In this document: positions 11,448 through 22,363 of the stretch, in pieces
How the letters are laid out: every line of letters begins with the position of its first letter
Numbering within the stretch: the first letter of the stretch is position 1
Source: Branchipolynoe longqiensis
Lineage: Eukaryota; Annelida; Polychaeta; Phyllodocida; Polynoidae
Length of the DNA: 64,000 nucleotides
Direction of reading: 5' to 3'
NCBI GenBank assembly: GCA_030323885.1
Contig: CM059190.1
Span: 82,762,709 to 82,826,708, forward strand
The notes under the pieces: generated by a model
What the model was told of the DNA's origin: nothing
Seen by the model: the letters and a program-made list of their open reading frames with translations, nothing else
The model's database searches: none
Translations under genes and position numbers: made by a program

Positions 11448-11982
11448 TTTGTTGTTGTTTTACGTCCTAGCAACATATTTATGGTCATATCAGGACCAAT
11501 ACCAATTTGAGACAGTGCATACTCATTGTGAATTTATAGTGCTGCTCCATTCAGAGACCAGACAACTGGCACCATGACCTGATATCCCATCATCATCATC
11601 ATGCTGTCGGTCGCGATATGACAAATACTGCTTTCATTACTTGACTGCCGCTCTCCATTTAACTCTCTGCTGTGAGAGTGGCGTCAATGAGTCAGTCTTA
11701 ATGTCTCTCAGCTTCAGGTTTATCTTGATGGTATCTTGAACCGGAGACTAGGGCGCCCTCTCTTTTTGTAACCAGAAGACAGTTGAGAATATCCCACACA
11801 CTCACATTATCCTGATGCTGAGCTAACCCGTGCTGTCCTATCCTAGAAATGCCAAGCACCAGGTTAGGTAACGACAAGCATCAATTGTATAAGTCATTGG
11901 TTTGTCTTGGCTGAGATTAGAACTCCCGACCTTCCACAAGGGGAGGCTGCGCTCTATCTATTCGGTCACAGCGCCCGGTGAT
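11448..11982 (-). mobile_element. SINE family 1, interrupted
   Basis: Minus-strand copy running from the inverse tail (TTGTTGTTTTACGTCCTAGC) to the inverse head (TTCGGTCACAGCGCCCGG). About 210 bp of foreign sequence (about 11590-11800) is inserted after the inverse of the GGGATATCAGGTCA block. The insert begins with a CATCATCATC run and was not recognised. Confidence 0.8.
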
Positions 11983-12129
11983 ATTCTATAAAGATAGTGA
12001 TCCACTCATTATCTTTGTCTTAAGCATCTTGTCACTTAGGAAGATCAAGCAGTGAATGTGTCGGTTCAGATGTGCTACATGAGATAAAATACCACCTCGT
12101 GTGTTCATAACCGACCCTACCTACCGCCG

Positions 12130-12273
12130 GCTACCGGGCGCACTAGACGAATCGCTAGAGCGCAGGCCTCCCGTGGGGGAGATCGAGAGTCCAACTCCCG
12201 ATCGAGTCAAACAAATGACTTACAAAATTGATACTTTTCGCATCCTAACCACGCATTTGGCATTAATAGGATA
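12130..12273 (+). mobile_element. SINE family 1, 5' half
   Basis: Head GACGAATCGCTAGAGCGCAG and B-box-like GAGTCCAACTCCC, then the body up to GGCATTAATAGGATA, where it stops. 12274-12630 has no recognised feature. Confidence 0.8.
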
Positions 12274-12636
12274 TTACAGGAATTATAATTCCAGGGGGAT
12301 GACGGTTCCTGCACTGACCTCTCAGGTAAAGGAGCCACATAGACAGGTAGGCGTTGATACCGTGATTGCACTGGGGAGCCTCGAACACACTCCCGCCGGG
12401 ATTATAGCCAAGCCATTTCTATAAGCATGGAGATATGGGTCCTTCCAATAAGAACGCATTACAGAACATCTCCCATAATAATAATAGGAAACCATAGTGG
12501 AGTAAATATATTTATAAATCTCATTAAATCCCACGTTGCTCAACAAGTGGTGACAGATGGATATACTACACAGGTAGAGTAATCCCACTCCACACCTACA
12601 CCCACCTCCAGTGGCCATCATTGGGTAGACTGCTAA

Positions 12637-12898
12637 AGCCCCAGTCACACATACCCGGATCAGGGGCCGGACGAGCCCCGGACCGCCATCCGGGGTGGTC
12701 CGGGGCGATCCGGGGTGATCCGTGGGTCGTCTGTTGGTCGTCCGTGGCGACCCCCCCTGATCCGGCCTGATCCGTGGCTCGTCCGGCGCCGTCCGGGCTC
12801 AGCCCCGGATGTTTTAAAATGTTTAAAACATCCGGGGCGGTCCGTGGGTGGTCCGGCTCAAAATCCGGGGCTCGTCCGGCTATGTGTGACTGGGGCTT
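12637..12898. mobile_element. TAA-duplicating MITE (PIF/Harbinger-like)
   Basis: Termini AGCCCCAGTCACACATA and TATGTGTGACTGGGGCTT, flanked by TAA on both sides (12634-12636 and 12899-12901). TWA duplications are typical of PIF/Harbinger transposons. The interior is rich in CCGGGGTGATCCGG-like units and has an internal palindrome around ATGTTTTAAAATGTTTAAAA. A related copy lies near 46091-46345. Confidence 0.8.
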
Positions 12899-13425
12899 TA
12901 AGCAACAACACATATGTCTGTGTGTATTAGAGTTCTCTCATTAACTATGTAAGTGATTATTAGAGTGGGCTCTGCTGGTTCCAGAGTAAAAATGACTAAT
13001 TCTATAACCCAAGTACCACACTGTTATAGGGAAAATAAGATTTCTCTATTTTAATGTAATTTCAATTGAATTATGGACATAATAATCATTGGAACATCTT
13101 TTAGTTATAAAACTGGAAAAGATCTGCTCAAGCTCTTTCTAATGATATGTTTTGTTAGGCTCCCCATTCAATATTAGACAAGTTATAGACTGTGATAGGC
13201 GATCCCTCTTTGTTTCAATATGAAAACTGTCTTGGTTTGTCAATACTCCTTGAGATAGTGAGACAGACGTCTTAACATTCAAGAGGTCGTCCCTACGTGT
13301 ATATATGGCAATGCTTATCACTTTGGCCGCGAAATATCAAGATGTGTGGGTTCATTAGAAAACCTGGTCTCATACGCATTATTTCCTATGTTCAATTCCC
13401 TGACGAGAGGAAGTAATTTTTGTGG

Positions 13426-14310
13426 TTAAAGCTGCCTATCATTATCATAATCCGATGAGGTACCACATTTTTTAAACCAAAGCAATTACATAGATTTTAT
13501 ACCACATATCTAATTATTTAGATACTGCTGCACTTATTAAGCATTTGTTGCCACATACAAGGGAATAATGAGTCAATTTATCTGTGCAAAATAAAAACTG
13601 GGAACCCCAACTGAACTACACCACACGGGGGCAGGTGATATCTCACGGCCCACCAACTGGACAGCCCAGGGCAGGAAAACCGGAAATATAAAAGCCAGAT
13701 AACATGTCCAACAACAATATAAATCAAATCAAATCCAAACAAACATAACTCAGCCACCTATTACGTACAAGCCTATGGACATGTAAATAAAATAGGCTAG
13801 TATAGAATTAAGTAGAAAAAAGTGGAAAAGTCTTCCCAAGAAAACCCCAAAACACTAACATAGAACCTTAAGAAAACAACTAACATAGTAATAAGAATAG
13901 AACAAAAATACAATGCCAAGAGGGCCCCAACAAAACTAACAAGCTATCTATCTGCTACTAAAATGCAGGCAATCAAATAACTTATCAGCAGCTACTATTT
14001 GGTAAGACAACACCAACACTACAGCTGGCCAGCATTGAAAACAAGCCTGGTTACCCGGGCTTACATGCTATGGACAGTATCAATACAGACTCAATTAAAA
14101 AAATATATAATTTAAATTTAAAAAACGTGTTACTGCAGAATCCTATTGTGTCATCGTGTTGGCATGCTGGCCGAAAGTGATTTTCCATGTTAGCCATTTA
14201 AAATAAAAGTTACTTCAAACTAAAGCACAGTAGATGATAACAATCAATTTATTATATGTATCTCAGAAAAAATGACAGAACCTCAAAACCATTGGACTAT
14301 GCAACTTTAA
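13426..14310 (-). mobile_element. TTAA-flanked MITE, split by repeat R
   Basis: Starts TTAAAGCTGCC and ends ACTATGCAACTTTAA. The two halves match intact family members, and about 540 bp (13588-14125) are inserted between them. 12905-13425 shows no recognised feature. Confidence 0.8.
13588..14125 (-). repeat. Dispersed repeat R, longest copy
   Basis: On the minus strand it contains ACTGTCCATAGCATGTAAGC, CCAGGCTTGTTTTCAATGCT and a GTAGCAGATAGATA block. These recur in the plus orientation at 47977-48395 and partly at 44470-44660. It has no tRNA-like head or clear terminal inverted repeats. Its class is unknown; it could be the 3' end of a LINE or an unclassified SINE. Confidence 0.7.
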
Positions 14311-14330
14311 GTGATTTAATATATGAAGAG

Positions 14331-14548
14331 TTAAGGCACAAAACCCCATAAATGCCAATCCAAAAATTTAACTAAAATAACAGATTTTTACCTGAAGGTA
14401 ATTATAATTCTCACTAATTCCCATTTTCTTATGATTATGGAGCTACAACAACAAAAATATGAATATACATGAATTAACTTTTTGAAGGTTTCATTCCAAT
14501 GTTTATCTCAATATATGGATTGGCATTTACGAGGGTTTTGCACCTGAA
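14331..14548. mobile_element. MITE with TTCAGGCGCAAAACCCC termini, copy 1
   Basis: Left end TTAAGGCACAAAACCCCATA and right end GGGTTTTGCACCTGAA, continuing inward as inverse copies of AATGCCAATCCA. Other copies lie at 58281-58467 and 60097-60316. Non-coding. Confidence 0.82.
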
Positions 14549-14607
14549 CTTGTTTATTATACTAAATCAGAACGCGTCAATTTTGAAAAAGATGTAGAGG
14601 AGGCGGG

Positions 14608-14957
14608 GAGGTTTGTTGGTTTGTTTGTTTGTTGTTGTTTTATGTCCTAGCACCATCTAAGGTCATATCAGGACGGGTACTGACTTGTGACAGTGTGCAC
14701 TCATGGCGACTTTATAGTGCTGCCCCACTGGAAGACCAGGCCACCAGCTCCATGACCTGATATCCCACTCAGTCACATTATCCTGACACTGAGCACACCA
14801 GTCCTTGCCCTATCCTAATAATGCAGAGTGCCTGGCTAGGAAGCAACAAGTATCAATTTTTAAGTCATTGGTTTGAGTCGACCAGGGTTTGAACCCATGA
14901 CCCCACGATCTACCAACACGGGAGACGGACGCTCTAACTCGTTCGGCCATCCCGTCT
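14608..14957 (-). mobile_element. SINE family 1, full length
   Basis: The most complete minus-strand copy. It runs from the GTTTGTTTGTTTGTTGTTG inverse tail to the inverse tRNA-like head GTTCGGCCATCCCGTCTGG. Confidence 0.88.
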
Positions 14958-15139
14958 GGAGGAGAGAATGCCCGCTCCGCAGTTAATAATATGGAAGTTA
15001 AGGTGGTTACAGCGAAACATTAAGGGGCTGCCATTATTTATATTCACATGATAAATTATATAGTACACGCTCTTGTTTATGGGGGGATTCCTGACCTAGC
15101 GGTCACTGGCTGCAGGACTGCAGCATTGTTTAAACTGTG

Positions 15140-15500
15140 CTGTTATAACGGCCCGTTTTGGTAGCTTTTGGTGGTAGTTTGAGGTTTTCTCCCCTCCTTC
15201 TTCCTTCCAGCTCTTCTACTTGTGGGGTGGCAGGTGGGGGCGGGGGGCTCTTCATGGTGTCGCCGCAGCGGTGGTGTGGTGCAGCGGTGGCCCGGCAGGT
15301 GGCAACATGTTCTTGGGGCCCACGGTCCTGTACCTCGACCAGAGAGCAAAGCGGGATCTGGCGTCATTGGCAACAGGGCCATAGGGTGCGTTGGTCCTCC
15401 AGTCCCCCTGTCGCAGGGTTTGTGATACAGGGCCAACAGAGCTCCTGGACTGGGGTGTGGTTGATGGGTGTGACATGGCGTCCATGGCCCCAGCACCCAC
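15140..15500. other. GC-rich segment without recognised gene
   Basis: Overlapping open frames of up to 129 codons run on both strands but show no domain and are typical of GC-rich DNA. Weak resemblance to the downstream duplicated units (a CAGCGGTGG run, then GGGGCCCAC) suggests a diverged third unit. Confidence 0.35.
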
Positions 15501-15504
15501 TCCA

Positions 15505-15676
15505 GGATAGGGCAAGGAGTGGCTGGCTCAGTATCAGGATAATGTGACTGAGTGTGATATCAGATCATGATACTAATGGATTGATCTCCTAGTGGGGCAG
15601 CACAATAAAGTCACCAAGAAGTGTGCACTGGCACAAGTCAGTACCTCTCTTGATATGATGTTGCTAGGTCGTAAAT
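15505..15676 (+). mobile_element. SINE family 1, 3' half
   Basis: Body from AGGATAGGGCAAGGAGTGG to GTTGCTAGGTCGTAAATA. The head is absent. Confidence 0.8.
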
Positions 15677-15684
15677 ATGCTTGC

Positions 15685-16320
15685 TTTGGGGGTGGTTTGT
15701 AACATTACGATGGTTACTGGTTGCAGAACTGCAACATTTATAGGGAGGCTCCGATAAATCGGACCAATCTTTGGTTGGAGATTAATCGTCAGTAGGGAGT
15801 GTTGTAGAAGATGGGGACATCTTTAGAATGTTGTAACGCCGAAGCATTGAGGCAGGCCCAAATCTCTTCGGTGGTAGTTGAGCAGTAGTTGGGCACTTGT
15901 ATCCAGTCGACAGCAGCAAGGGTTTTGAGGAAGGGTGGGTAAAGATGGGTGCAGCGGTGGTTCCAGCAACGAGAACAAAACAAGAGAAAACGTAAAGGTG
16001 CAGGGCCCCACACAAGCACACAAGTCCCCTGGTTAGGGTGAGGAATATGCCTGGGAGAATAAATAAATGGGTAGAGTATAGGAGAGAGAAATGAGGAGAG
16101 TTGAGTCAAAGGACTGTGTCTATTTGCTCTATGGTGACCAGCCGGCGAGCCAAAGACACAGACAGAGTAAGAGTAGAAAGTGAAATGTTGGTGGGCTCCC
16201 CATCCTGGAACTCTTTTTAGACATATCAAGGATGAGTAAGGCCAGCGGAGAGGAGATAGAGAGAGGTGTGGACGAGGTGTGGTCCGGATAGCAAGTGTCG
16301 TAAATATCAATCATCAATCA
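15685..16320. repeat. Tandem duplication, unit 1
   Basis: About 635 bp that recurs immediately downstream with roughly 85-90 percent similarity by eye. Shared blocks include GGTTACTGGTTGCAGAACTG, GAGGCTCCGATAAATCGG and GTGGTCCGGATAGCAA. Similar minus-strand open frames occur in both units (a KRVP-W/G-WGAHQHFTFYSYS-like stretch). Stops and differences make a conserved protein unproven. Confidence 0.8.
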
Positions 16321-16327
16321 TCAATCA

Positions 16328-16960
16328 ATTGGGGTGTTTGTAACCTTATGACGGTTACTGGTTGCAGAACTGCAACATTGGGTAGAGAGGCTCCGATAAA
16401 TCGGCCCAATCTGTGGTTGAAGACTTAACTTCGTAGAGGGAGTGTTGTGAAAGCTGGGGACATCTTCATGACGTAGTGACGGCGGGGCATCAGCGAATCT
16501 CTTCGTTCCGGTATGTAGTTGAGCTGTAGGTGTCTGTAGTGTAGTGTGGCACTTGAATCCGGTCAGCAGCAGGGGTTTGAAGAAGGCGGGCAAAGGTGGG
16601 AGCAGCGGTCATTCCAGCAACAAGAACCAGACAGAGAAATCATAAAGGTGAAGGGCCCCACCCAAGAACACAACTACCCTGGTCAGGGGAAGAAGTGTGC
16701 CTGGGAGAAATCTAAATGGGCAGAATCTAGGAAAGAGAAATGAGGAGAGTTGAGTCAAAGGACCATGTCTATTTGCTATATGGTGACCATCCAGCGAGCC
16801 ATAGACACGGATAGAGTAAGAGTAGAAAGTGAAATGCTGGTGGGCTCCCCATTCTGGAACTCTTTTCATACATATCAAGGAGGAGTAAGGCCAGCAGAGA
16901 GGAGATAGAGAGAGGTGTGGACATAGTGTGGTCCGGATAGCAACTGTCATAAATATAGTA
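16328..16960. repeat. Tandem duplication, unit 2
   Basis: Second unit of the pair, in the same orientation, ending at GTGGTCCGGATAGCAACTGT before a TA tract (16963-16992). No gene function recognised. Confidence 0.8.
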
Positions 16961-16999
16961 CATATTTATATATATATGTATATATATATATGCCGCACT

Positions 17000-17640
17000 A
17001 GGTGTGTAGTCTACATATATAATGTGATATGACAGATGGCGGTGCAGGTTGAATGCAGGCCAGGCTCTGCTTTATTCATGAGTCTGATCCCCGAGGTGCT
17101 TCAGTGTATGCTTGTACTTTTAAGTCTATGTATGCCCCCCCCCCCGCTTTCAGTCGCCAGGCGACGCCACTCCAATGCTGTCCCGCTCCAAAAACACGCA
17201 GGTGCTGCCACCATGTCACCAGCGGCGGGCGATGGGACTAATCCAACGACTGCCTTCCGTCCCCATCGAAAGGTTGTGGGGCGGTCAGGAGGTGGGGAGG
17301 GAGTTGTGTGTGTGTGTGGGGGGGAGTTCATTATAACATTTATTGCACCATTTGTGTACTTAATGGCCCACCCAGTCCATGGTAGAATGGGGGGTGGGGT
17401 AGGTGGGTGGGTGGGCATTCATTCTACACCCCTTGGAGGTGGGTGGGAGGGGGAGGTGAGTGTGTGTTTGGGGTAGGAGGATGGGGGGGGGGGTGTTCTG
17501 GGCTCTGCTTTTTTTTTTCCTTCTTTTTTTTTATACGAAAGAAAAATAGTTCTGGATGGATATAATTATGAACGAACCTTTTGTTTATCAAAAGCGTTGG
17601 GTATTTAGCGGTGTTAGTTAGCATGTGGAATTGTTGCTGT
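17000..17640. other. Low-complexity intergenic region
   Basis: Contains a C run (17137-17147), G/T-rich stretches (17280-17490) and a T-rich tract (about 17510-17532). Open frames here are compositional. No feature recognised. Confidence 0.5.
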
Positions 17641-18095
17641 TGCAGTTGTGTTGGGAGAAGATTTGTCTTCATGCCCGTACATTGGTGGCTGGGGACTGTC
17701 CACCTCAGTGTGAGCACTTCCGGTGTATACTAAGCGTGCATCACATTTTTCTGAGATGTCGTCTCCTACAACCAGTTAGAGATGATGCATTTGGAAATAA
17801 GGGTGTGATGGAGTGATTCCGATTCCATCTGCAACTCATTATTACATTTTTTTTAGGGAAACTGTTTTTTACCAGAAATTCATTTTTTATTTAGAAAGTC
17901 TTTTATTATTGATTTTATTAATCATATACAACTTGTGATTTTATCACAGTTGTATGCTCTTTTGGCATGCATTTCTGTGCTCTATTTTAGCTGTCTGAAA
18001 TGTATTTTTTTTACTCAAAGATGTTTAACCATTATATGACCCCCAATTACTAATGTTTACTTTTTGTGCTGGGGGGTCGCGAAACAAATAAAAAA
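17640..18095 (+). mobile_element. 5'-truncated non-LTR retrotransposon (LINE) remnant
   Basis: A plus-strand frame at 17690-17816 reads AGDCPPQCEHF, then CILSVHHIFLRC. This resembles the C-terminal CC-HC zinc finger with a 'HIFLxC' core found after RNase H in several LINE clades. It is followed by an AT-rich 3' UTR ending in AAATAAAAAAAG. Only the extreme 3' end is present, so it is a dead copy. Confidence 0.6.
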
Positions 18096-18450
18096 AGTCT
18101 GTACATTGGAGAATTGGGAACAACACAAAGGAATTATATATTTAATACTCAATGGCAGCTGAGCAGATGTACCCCTGATTCCACTATCTTATCAGAGTGT
18201 ACATTTTGTTTGCTATAGTAAAAGAGTTAAAACTGCTTTAAATGCAGAAAAATGATTCAATATATTTATGCCACCCGTCCACTGTAATACTAATAGATCA
18301 CTGAGTAAGCCATAAAACATCACAAACCAATCGCAGACACCATACTAAAGTCATTGTCACACCTCACCAGACTGAGCACCGGAGATCACTGGACAAAGAA
18401 TTTTCTAGTCCTGTGTTGTCCGGTGAAGAAATTTATCGAAATGGAGCGTA
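18096..18450. other. Intergenic, nothing recognised
   Basis: AT-rich sequence without a coding, RNA or repeat signature that I can support. Confidence 0.4.
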
Positions 18451-18454
18451 AAAT

Positions 18455-18710
18455 TGGGTTAATTGCCGCCGGACAGCCGATAAGTACCGTACATGTACCA
18501 TACGTGTACCGGCCGAGAACCAGATGAGAACCGGACACGTAATGGATGGGTACCGGACATGTACTGGACAAAATGGACAAACCGGACACCAACGTATGGG
18601 TACCGGACATGTACGGATGGATACCGGATGGGTACCGGACATGTACCGGACATGTACCGGACAAACCGGACACCAACCGGACACCTCAGTCCGGCAGTGG
18701 CCGGTAGAAG
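18455..18710. repeat. Short CCGGACATGTA-type tandem repeat
   Basis: Units of ACCGGACATGT alternate with ACCGGACAAACCGG and GGATGGGTACCGG variants. Open frames on both strands read the same repeat and are not genes. Composition resembles the interior of the TAA-duplicating MITE at 12637, so it may be a member of that group. Confidence 0.75.
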
Positions 18711-19260
18711 TTTTGTGCATGCTCAAAACAACACAAAGAAAATGGACTACATTAAACCTGTACAAATTGTGCATGTTAACATAACATGATTAATTCACGG
18801 GATGGAGGCAGGGGGGGTTAAAGCGACACGCTGACCAGACTCCACCTATCGTAATATGAATGAACTAACCCGACCCCAGTGGCGCCACCTAGCAGGAGCA
18901 GTGGAGCTGCCCTGCCCGGTTACAGGAGGAGCTGAAATTGAAACTCCCGCCAAAACATCACATGACCGGATTCGAGCCCAACTGCCTCCACGGCCACAAC
19001 TCCTCCAGCTGCCGACCAGACAACTTCACCACCTTTCTTCACCCACCCACCCACACCTCTAATAACGACAGGAGGGGTTGAGTGTTCGGTTTCCGGCCCA
19101 CTCAACATCACGGACTGAGATCCCGGGGGACTGCACAGACCATTTAGACTGACACCCTAACTTGACCTGTACTGAATTGAATCTACATGAATCTGAGTAA
19201 ATAAAAGACCCATTATATACTACTTCTGTCTCCGCCTCCGTGAATTATCCACAAACCTAA

Positions 19261-19391
19261 AGGGCCTGTCACACTACGACCTATGGCGTTAGTGTATGCC
19301 GACGTATACACTTTTCGACCAACACGTCGGCATAGGCCATCATAGGTTACGCATAGGTTGGGCATAAGTCGTATACGCTTTTCATAGGTTG
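19261..19391. mobile_element. TAA-type MITE, left end only
   Basis: Starts AGGGCCTGTCACACTACGAC directly after TAA (19258-19260), matching the termini at 42086 and 49188. It is cut off by a SINE fragment at 19392, and no right terminus was found. Confidence 0.6.
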
Positions 19392-19584
19392 TCATATCCC
19401 ACTCAGTCACATTATCCTGACTCCGTGATATCAAGTCCTTGTCCTATCCTAGTAATGCGTGCGCCAGGCTAGGTAAGGAGAAGTATCAATTTTATAAGTC
19501 ATTGGTTTGACTCGAATGGGATTCGAACTCCCGACCTTCTGCACGGCAAGCCTGCGCTCTACCGATTCGGCGACCGCGTCCGAT
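19392..19584 (-). mobile_element. SINE family 1, 5' part
   Basis: Minus-strand body and head, with the inverse B box GGGATTCGAACTCCCGACC and the inverse head CCGATTCGGCGACCGCGTCC. Confidence 0.82.
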
Positions 19585-19707
19585 ATTAGTCGAAACGTAT
19601 TTGATAACTCAAAATATTGACCATCATTATTTCTCCTTCATCAATATCCATCTGTACGTATAATCATTGATTAATCCTAGACTACTACCATTGCTTATAA
19701 ATAATTG

Positions 19708-20055
19708 CCCGTCTTCATATGACCTAAGATGTTCCTAGGAGGTAAAACAACAACAAGTAAACAACAATATAAATATTGCTATTTCGCATGGCAAGCACAA
19801 TTATGTCAACATTGCAATGTTGCATTTTCTGGAAGATCAGTGTCTATTAAAACAACCCAGTTGATTAGTGAATAAAAATATGGTTGGTTGGTTGTTGGAG
19901 TTTGACGTCCTGGCAACATCACAGGTCATATCAAGACGGAATATAACAGATATGAGTAACTATATTTCCTGGAAGATCAATGCCTATTAAAACGAATTCA
20001 GTATTGAATAAACATATGGTTGGTTGCTGCAGTTTGACGTCCTGGCAACGTATAA
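19708..20055. mobile_element. Three short SINE family 1 tail fragments
   Basis: A plus-strand tail lies at 19708-19770 (CATATGACCTAAGATGTTCC, then AAAACAACAACAAG). Inverse tails lie at 19885-19940 and 20017-20050, each with GTTTGACGTCCTGGCAAC. Confidence 0.6.
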
Positions 20056-20365
20056 GGAATAGAAACGTATGATTTACCAAAAAATATAATTTTAATTTTA
20101 ATTTTTTTTTTTTTTAATTAAACAAATTTAAAACAAATAAATAAAAGAAGATTGATAACCTGACTGGTGGCGCCACCAGTGGTGGTGGTCTTCATCAGTA
20201 AATACCAATGGGCCAACCAAATGCATCTGTCAGTCGCCCGCAGAAGGAAATACAAAAATTAAAAAGCTGCCACACTGAGCCTCAATGTGGAATGAGCAGT
20301 GGAAAAGGCGAGGTGTGGAGGGCTGCTCGTCTGAGGAGCTCTCAAGCCTGTGGGTTAGAGACCAG

Positions 20366-20400
20366 TGGTATAAAGGCGCGCATTCAAAATGGCGGCTCGG
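20366..20400 (+). promoter_or_regulatory. Possible TATA promoter with YY1-like site
   Basis: TATAAAGG at 20370 is followed 17 bp later by CAAAATGGCGGC, which matches the YY1 consensus and lies where transcription would start. No coding gene is identifiable downstream before the retrotransposon at 20827. Purely sequence-based and uncertain. Confidence 0.25.
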
Positions 20401-20519
20401 CGCGGAGAGCGCTCTATTTCCGGTGGCGGCCGGTGGAGGGCGCCACCCCGCAGCGAGCAGGTCGCGAGCACAATACCTGCAGCCCGGTCTGATTAATGAA
20501 CAGCACCTGCAGTTAGTTA

Positions 20520-20815
20520 CCGCCGAGGGAGGGGGAGGGGGGAGGGAGGGGGGGAGGGAGAGGAGAGAGGGCCGCGGCGTAGGTAGGGGGAGTGGGAGGG
20601 GTGGGAGTGGAGGAGAGGCAGGGGGTGAGGGCGGGGAGGCGAAGGGTTGGAGTGGAGGGCGGGGGTGCAGGGTGGGAGGGGTTGGAGGGGAGAGAGGGGT
20701 ACAATGGGTGGCAGGGAGGGGTGAGAGGGAGGGGTGGCAGGGGTGGGGGTGGGGTAGGTAGAGGAGGGTGGAGGGGTGGGAGGGAAGGGAGGGGTGGGCT
20801 TTAGAGAGTCGTCTG
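20520..20815 (+). repeat. Polypurine (GGGAGG-rich) tract
   Basis: About 300 bp of almost pure G/A with many GGGAGGGG runs, ending just before the retrotransposon. Open frames are glycine/arginine or proline artefacts. Confidence 0.9.
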
Positions 20816-20826
20816 GGTGAATTGGT

Positions 20827-21115
20827 CGTTTGATGCGAGGGAAGGAGGAGACCCTCCCCCGCCGCTGTGGCGCTGCCTGCTCACCTCGGGCGAGCCCCGG
20901 CTCGCCCCCCCCCCCCCCCTCTTTCAGGCCACCTTCTTTGTTCTGGCGCTCACGCCTCGCCCGACGGCCGCTGCTCGCCACACCTCACCCTCCCCCGGGC
21001 CGTCAGCATTCGCACCTCACCGCCTTCCCCCCTCCTTCCTCCCTTATAAGGCCGCCCGCCGGCTCTCCTCAGGCACTCACCTTCCTGCCGTCTTCCGCTA
21101 TCCTTCACTTTTCCT
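20827..21115 (+). repeat. Split direct repeat A1 (20.8-kb element)
   Basis: 289 bp, starts CGTTTGATGCGAGGGAAGG and ends CACTTTTCCT. It matches A2 at 23933-24220 apart from a length change in a C run and a few substitutions. It carries a TATA-like element at 21044-21050, so it should hold the promoter. Confidence 0.88.
21044..21050 (+). promoter_or_regulatory. TATA-like box in A1
   Basis: TTATAAG in the context CTCCCTTATAAGGCCG, about 120 bp before the Gag ATG at 21165. The same motif is conserved in A2 at 24149-24155. Confidence 0.5.
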
Positions 21116-21164
21116 GTTTGGGCCTACACCTCGGACCGCTGACGCACACCAGCATCCACCAACC

Positions 21165-22363
21165 ATGCCTCAAGGGAAAGGACGAGGACGGAAGGGCTCC
21201 CGGGCCGCCCCCCGGACCCCGGGGTCCTCTACGTCGCCCGGGAGGGTCGAGTCACCATCACCCGTCTCGGTCTCCCCCCCGGCGCCCTCGGACCTTTCCT
21301 CGGGCGCCGAGACCTCCTCAGTGCTGGAGGCTATCCGGCGCATGCAGCTGGAGCACCGGCAGGCCAACGAGGAGCACCGGCAGGCCAACACCGAGCACCG
21401 GCAGGCCACTGCTGACCTCCACGCCCGGATCGACCACATCAGCGCCAACGGGACCCGGCCCGCGCCAGAGGCGCCCCCGCCGGCCGCACCAACGCCTCGG
21501 GCACCTGCCACCGCCGCGGGCCCGACCGCCGCCGCCCCCCCCAGGCGGCCCTCCCCGGAACGACACACGCGGAGTACGGGAGGTACCGCCACATCTTGCC
21601 CCAACTGCAGCCCTGCACATCGCCGGCCTACCAGGGGGAGGAGACCCGCCACAACCCCGCCTCCACGGCCGACGCCGTCAGGGAAATCCTGGCATCCGCC
21701 GAGGCGCGGCATTCAACCAGACGCCAAGGCATCCCATCCAACTACATCTTCCCCTCCGATCTGGTGAGGCGAGGCCCCGAGAAGAAGCCAGTGAAGAGGG
21801 GGGAGGCGACCAAGGACGAATACGCCCTCGCCCTCCTCACCCTCATCGACCACCCGGATTTCCCCGCCCACTCCGCCCCGGGACTCCACCATCATATCCT
21901 ATCTATCTGTCGTGATAACCTCCTCTATCCCTGGGCGACCGTCCGCCACTATTCTGAGGCGGTCTTTACCGCGATCGCGGACGGTACCCTCCCCCATGGC
22001 TGGCACGACCCAGTGGCCATAAACCTCCTCAGACTGGAGTCCCTCGCCATGCCTCCCCACTCCACCACCACCCAACTCCCCTCCCTCGACCCTGCAATGC
22101 CCCGCCCCCAGTTCCGCGGCCACACCGACACACGCGTGGCCTACAGCAAGGAGACCCACGGCCCACTCTGTTATGCCTGGAACCGGGACCCCAACTCCTG
22201 CACCCACGCAGCCCCGGGGGAGGTCCACGGCCAGGGGGTCGCCAGACAGCTCCACGCATGCGCATACTGCGCCAATATCCGGAGGGTACTAACCAGGCAC
22301 AGCGAGGACGCCTGCCTGGCCAAGCGCGCCCGGGCAGCGGCTCCTGCCTCGCCGGATTTTTGA
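21165..22363 (+). pseudogene. Gag-like protein, frame-disrupted
   Basis: Translation from ATG 21165 (MPQGKGRGRKG) gives a basic, Pro/Ser-rich N-terminus. A heptad-like stretch follows, with the near-repeat LEHRQANEEHRQANTEHRQA at about residues 62-81. The frame that begins as MPQ runs to a stop near 21765 without motifs. The sensible continuation (EYGRYRHIL, then the globular part and a Cys/His cluster) lies in another frame from about 21550 to 22363. The switch falls in or next to a long C-rich run (21524-21542), so an indel there or ribosomal slippage is likely. The distal part ends in a Cys/His cluster (CYAWNRDPNSC, then HACAYC, then a further H and C), comparable with the CCCH finger in the Gag of the neighbouring elements. 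Calling it Gag rests on position and this cluster. Confidence 0.6.

Noticed and set aside
15158..15547. GC-rich frames at 15143-15547 as an exon
   Set aside because: Overlapping frames on both strands, no domain, no splice-site logic; partly resembles the adjacent duplicated repeat.
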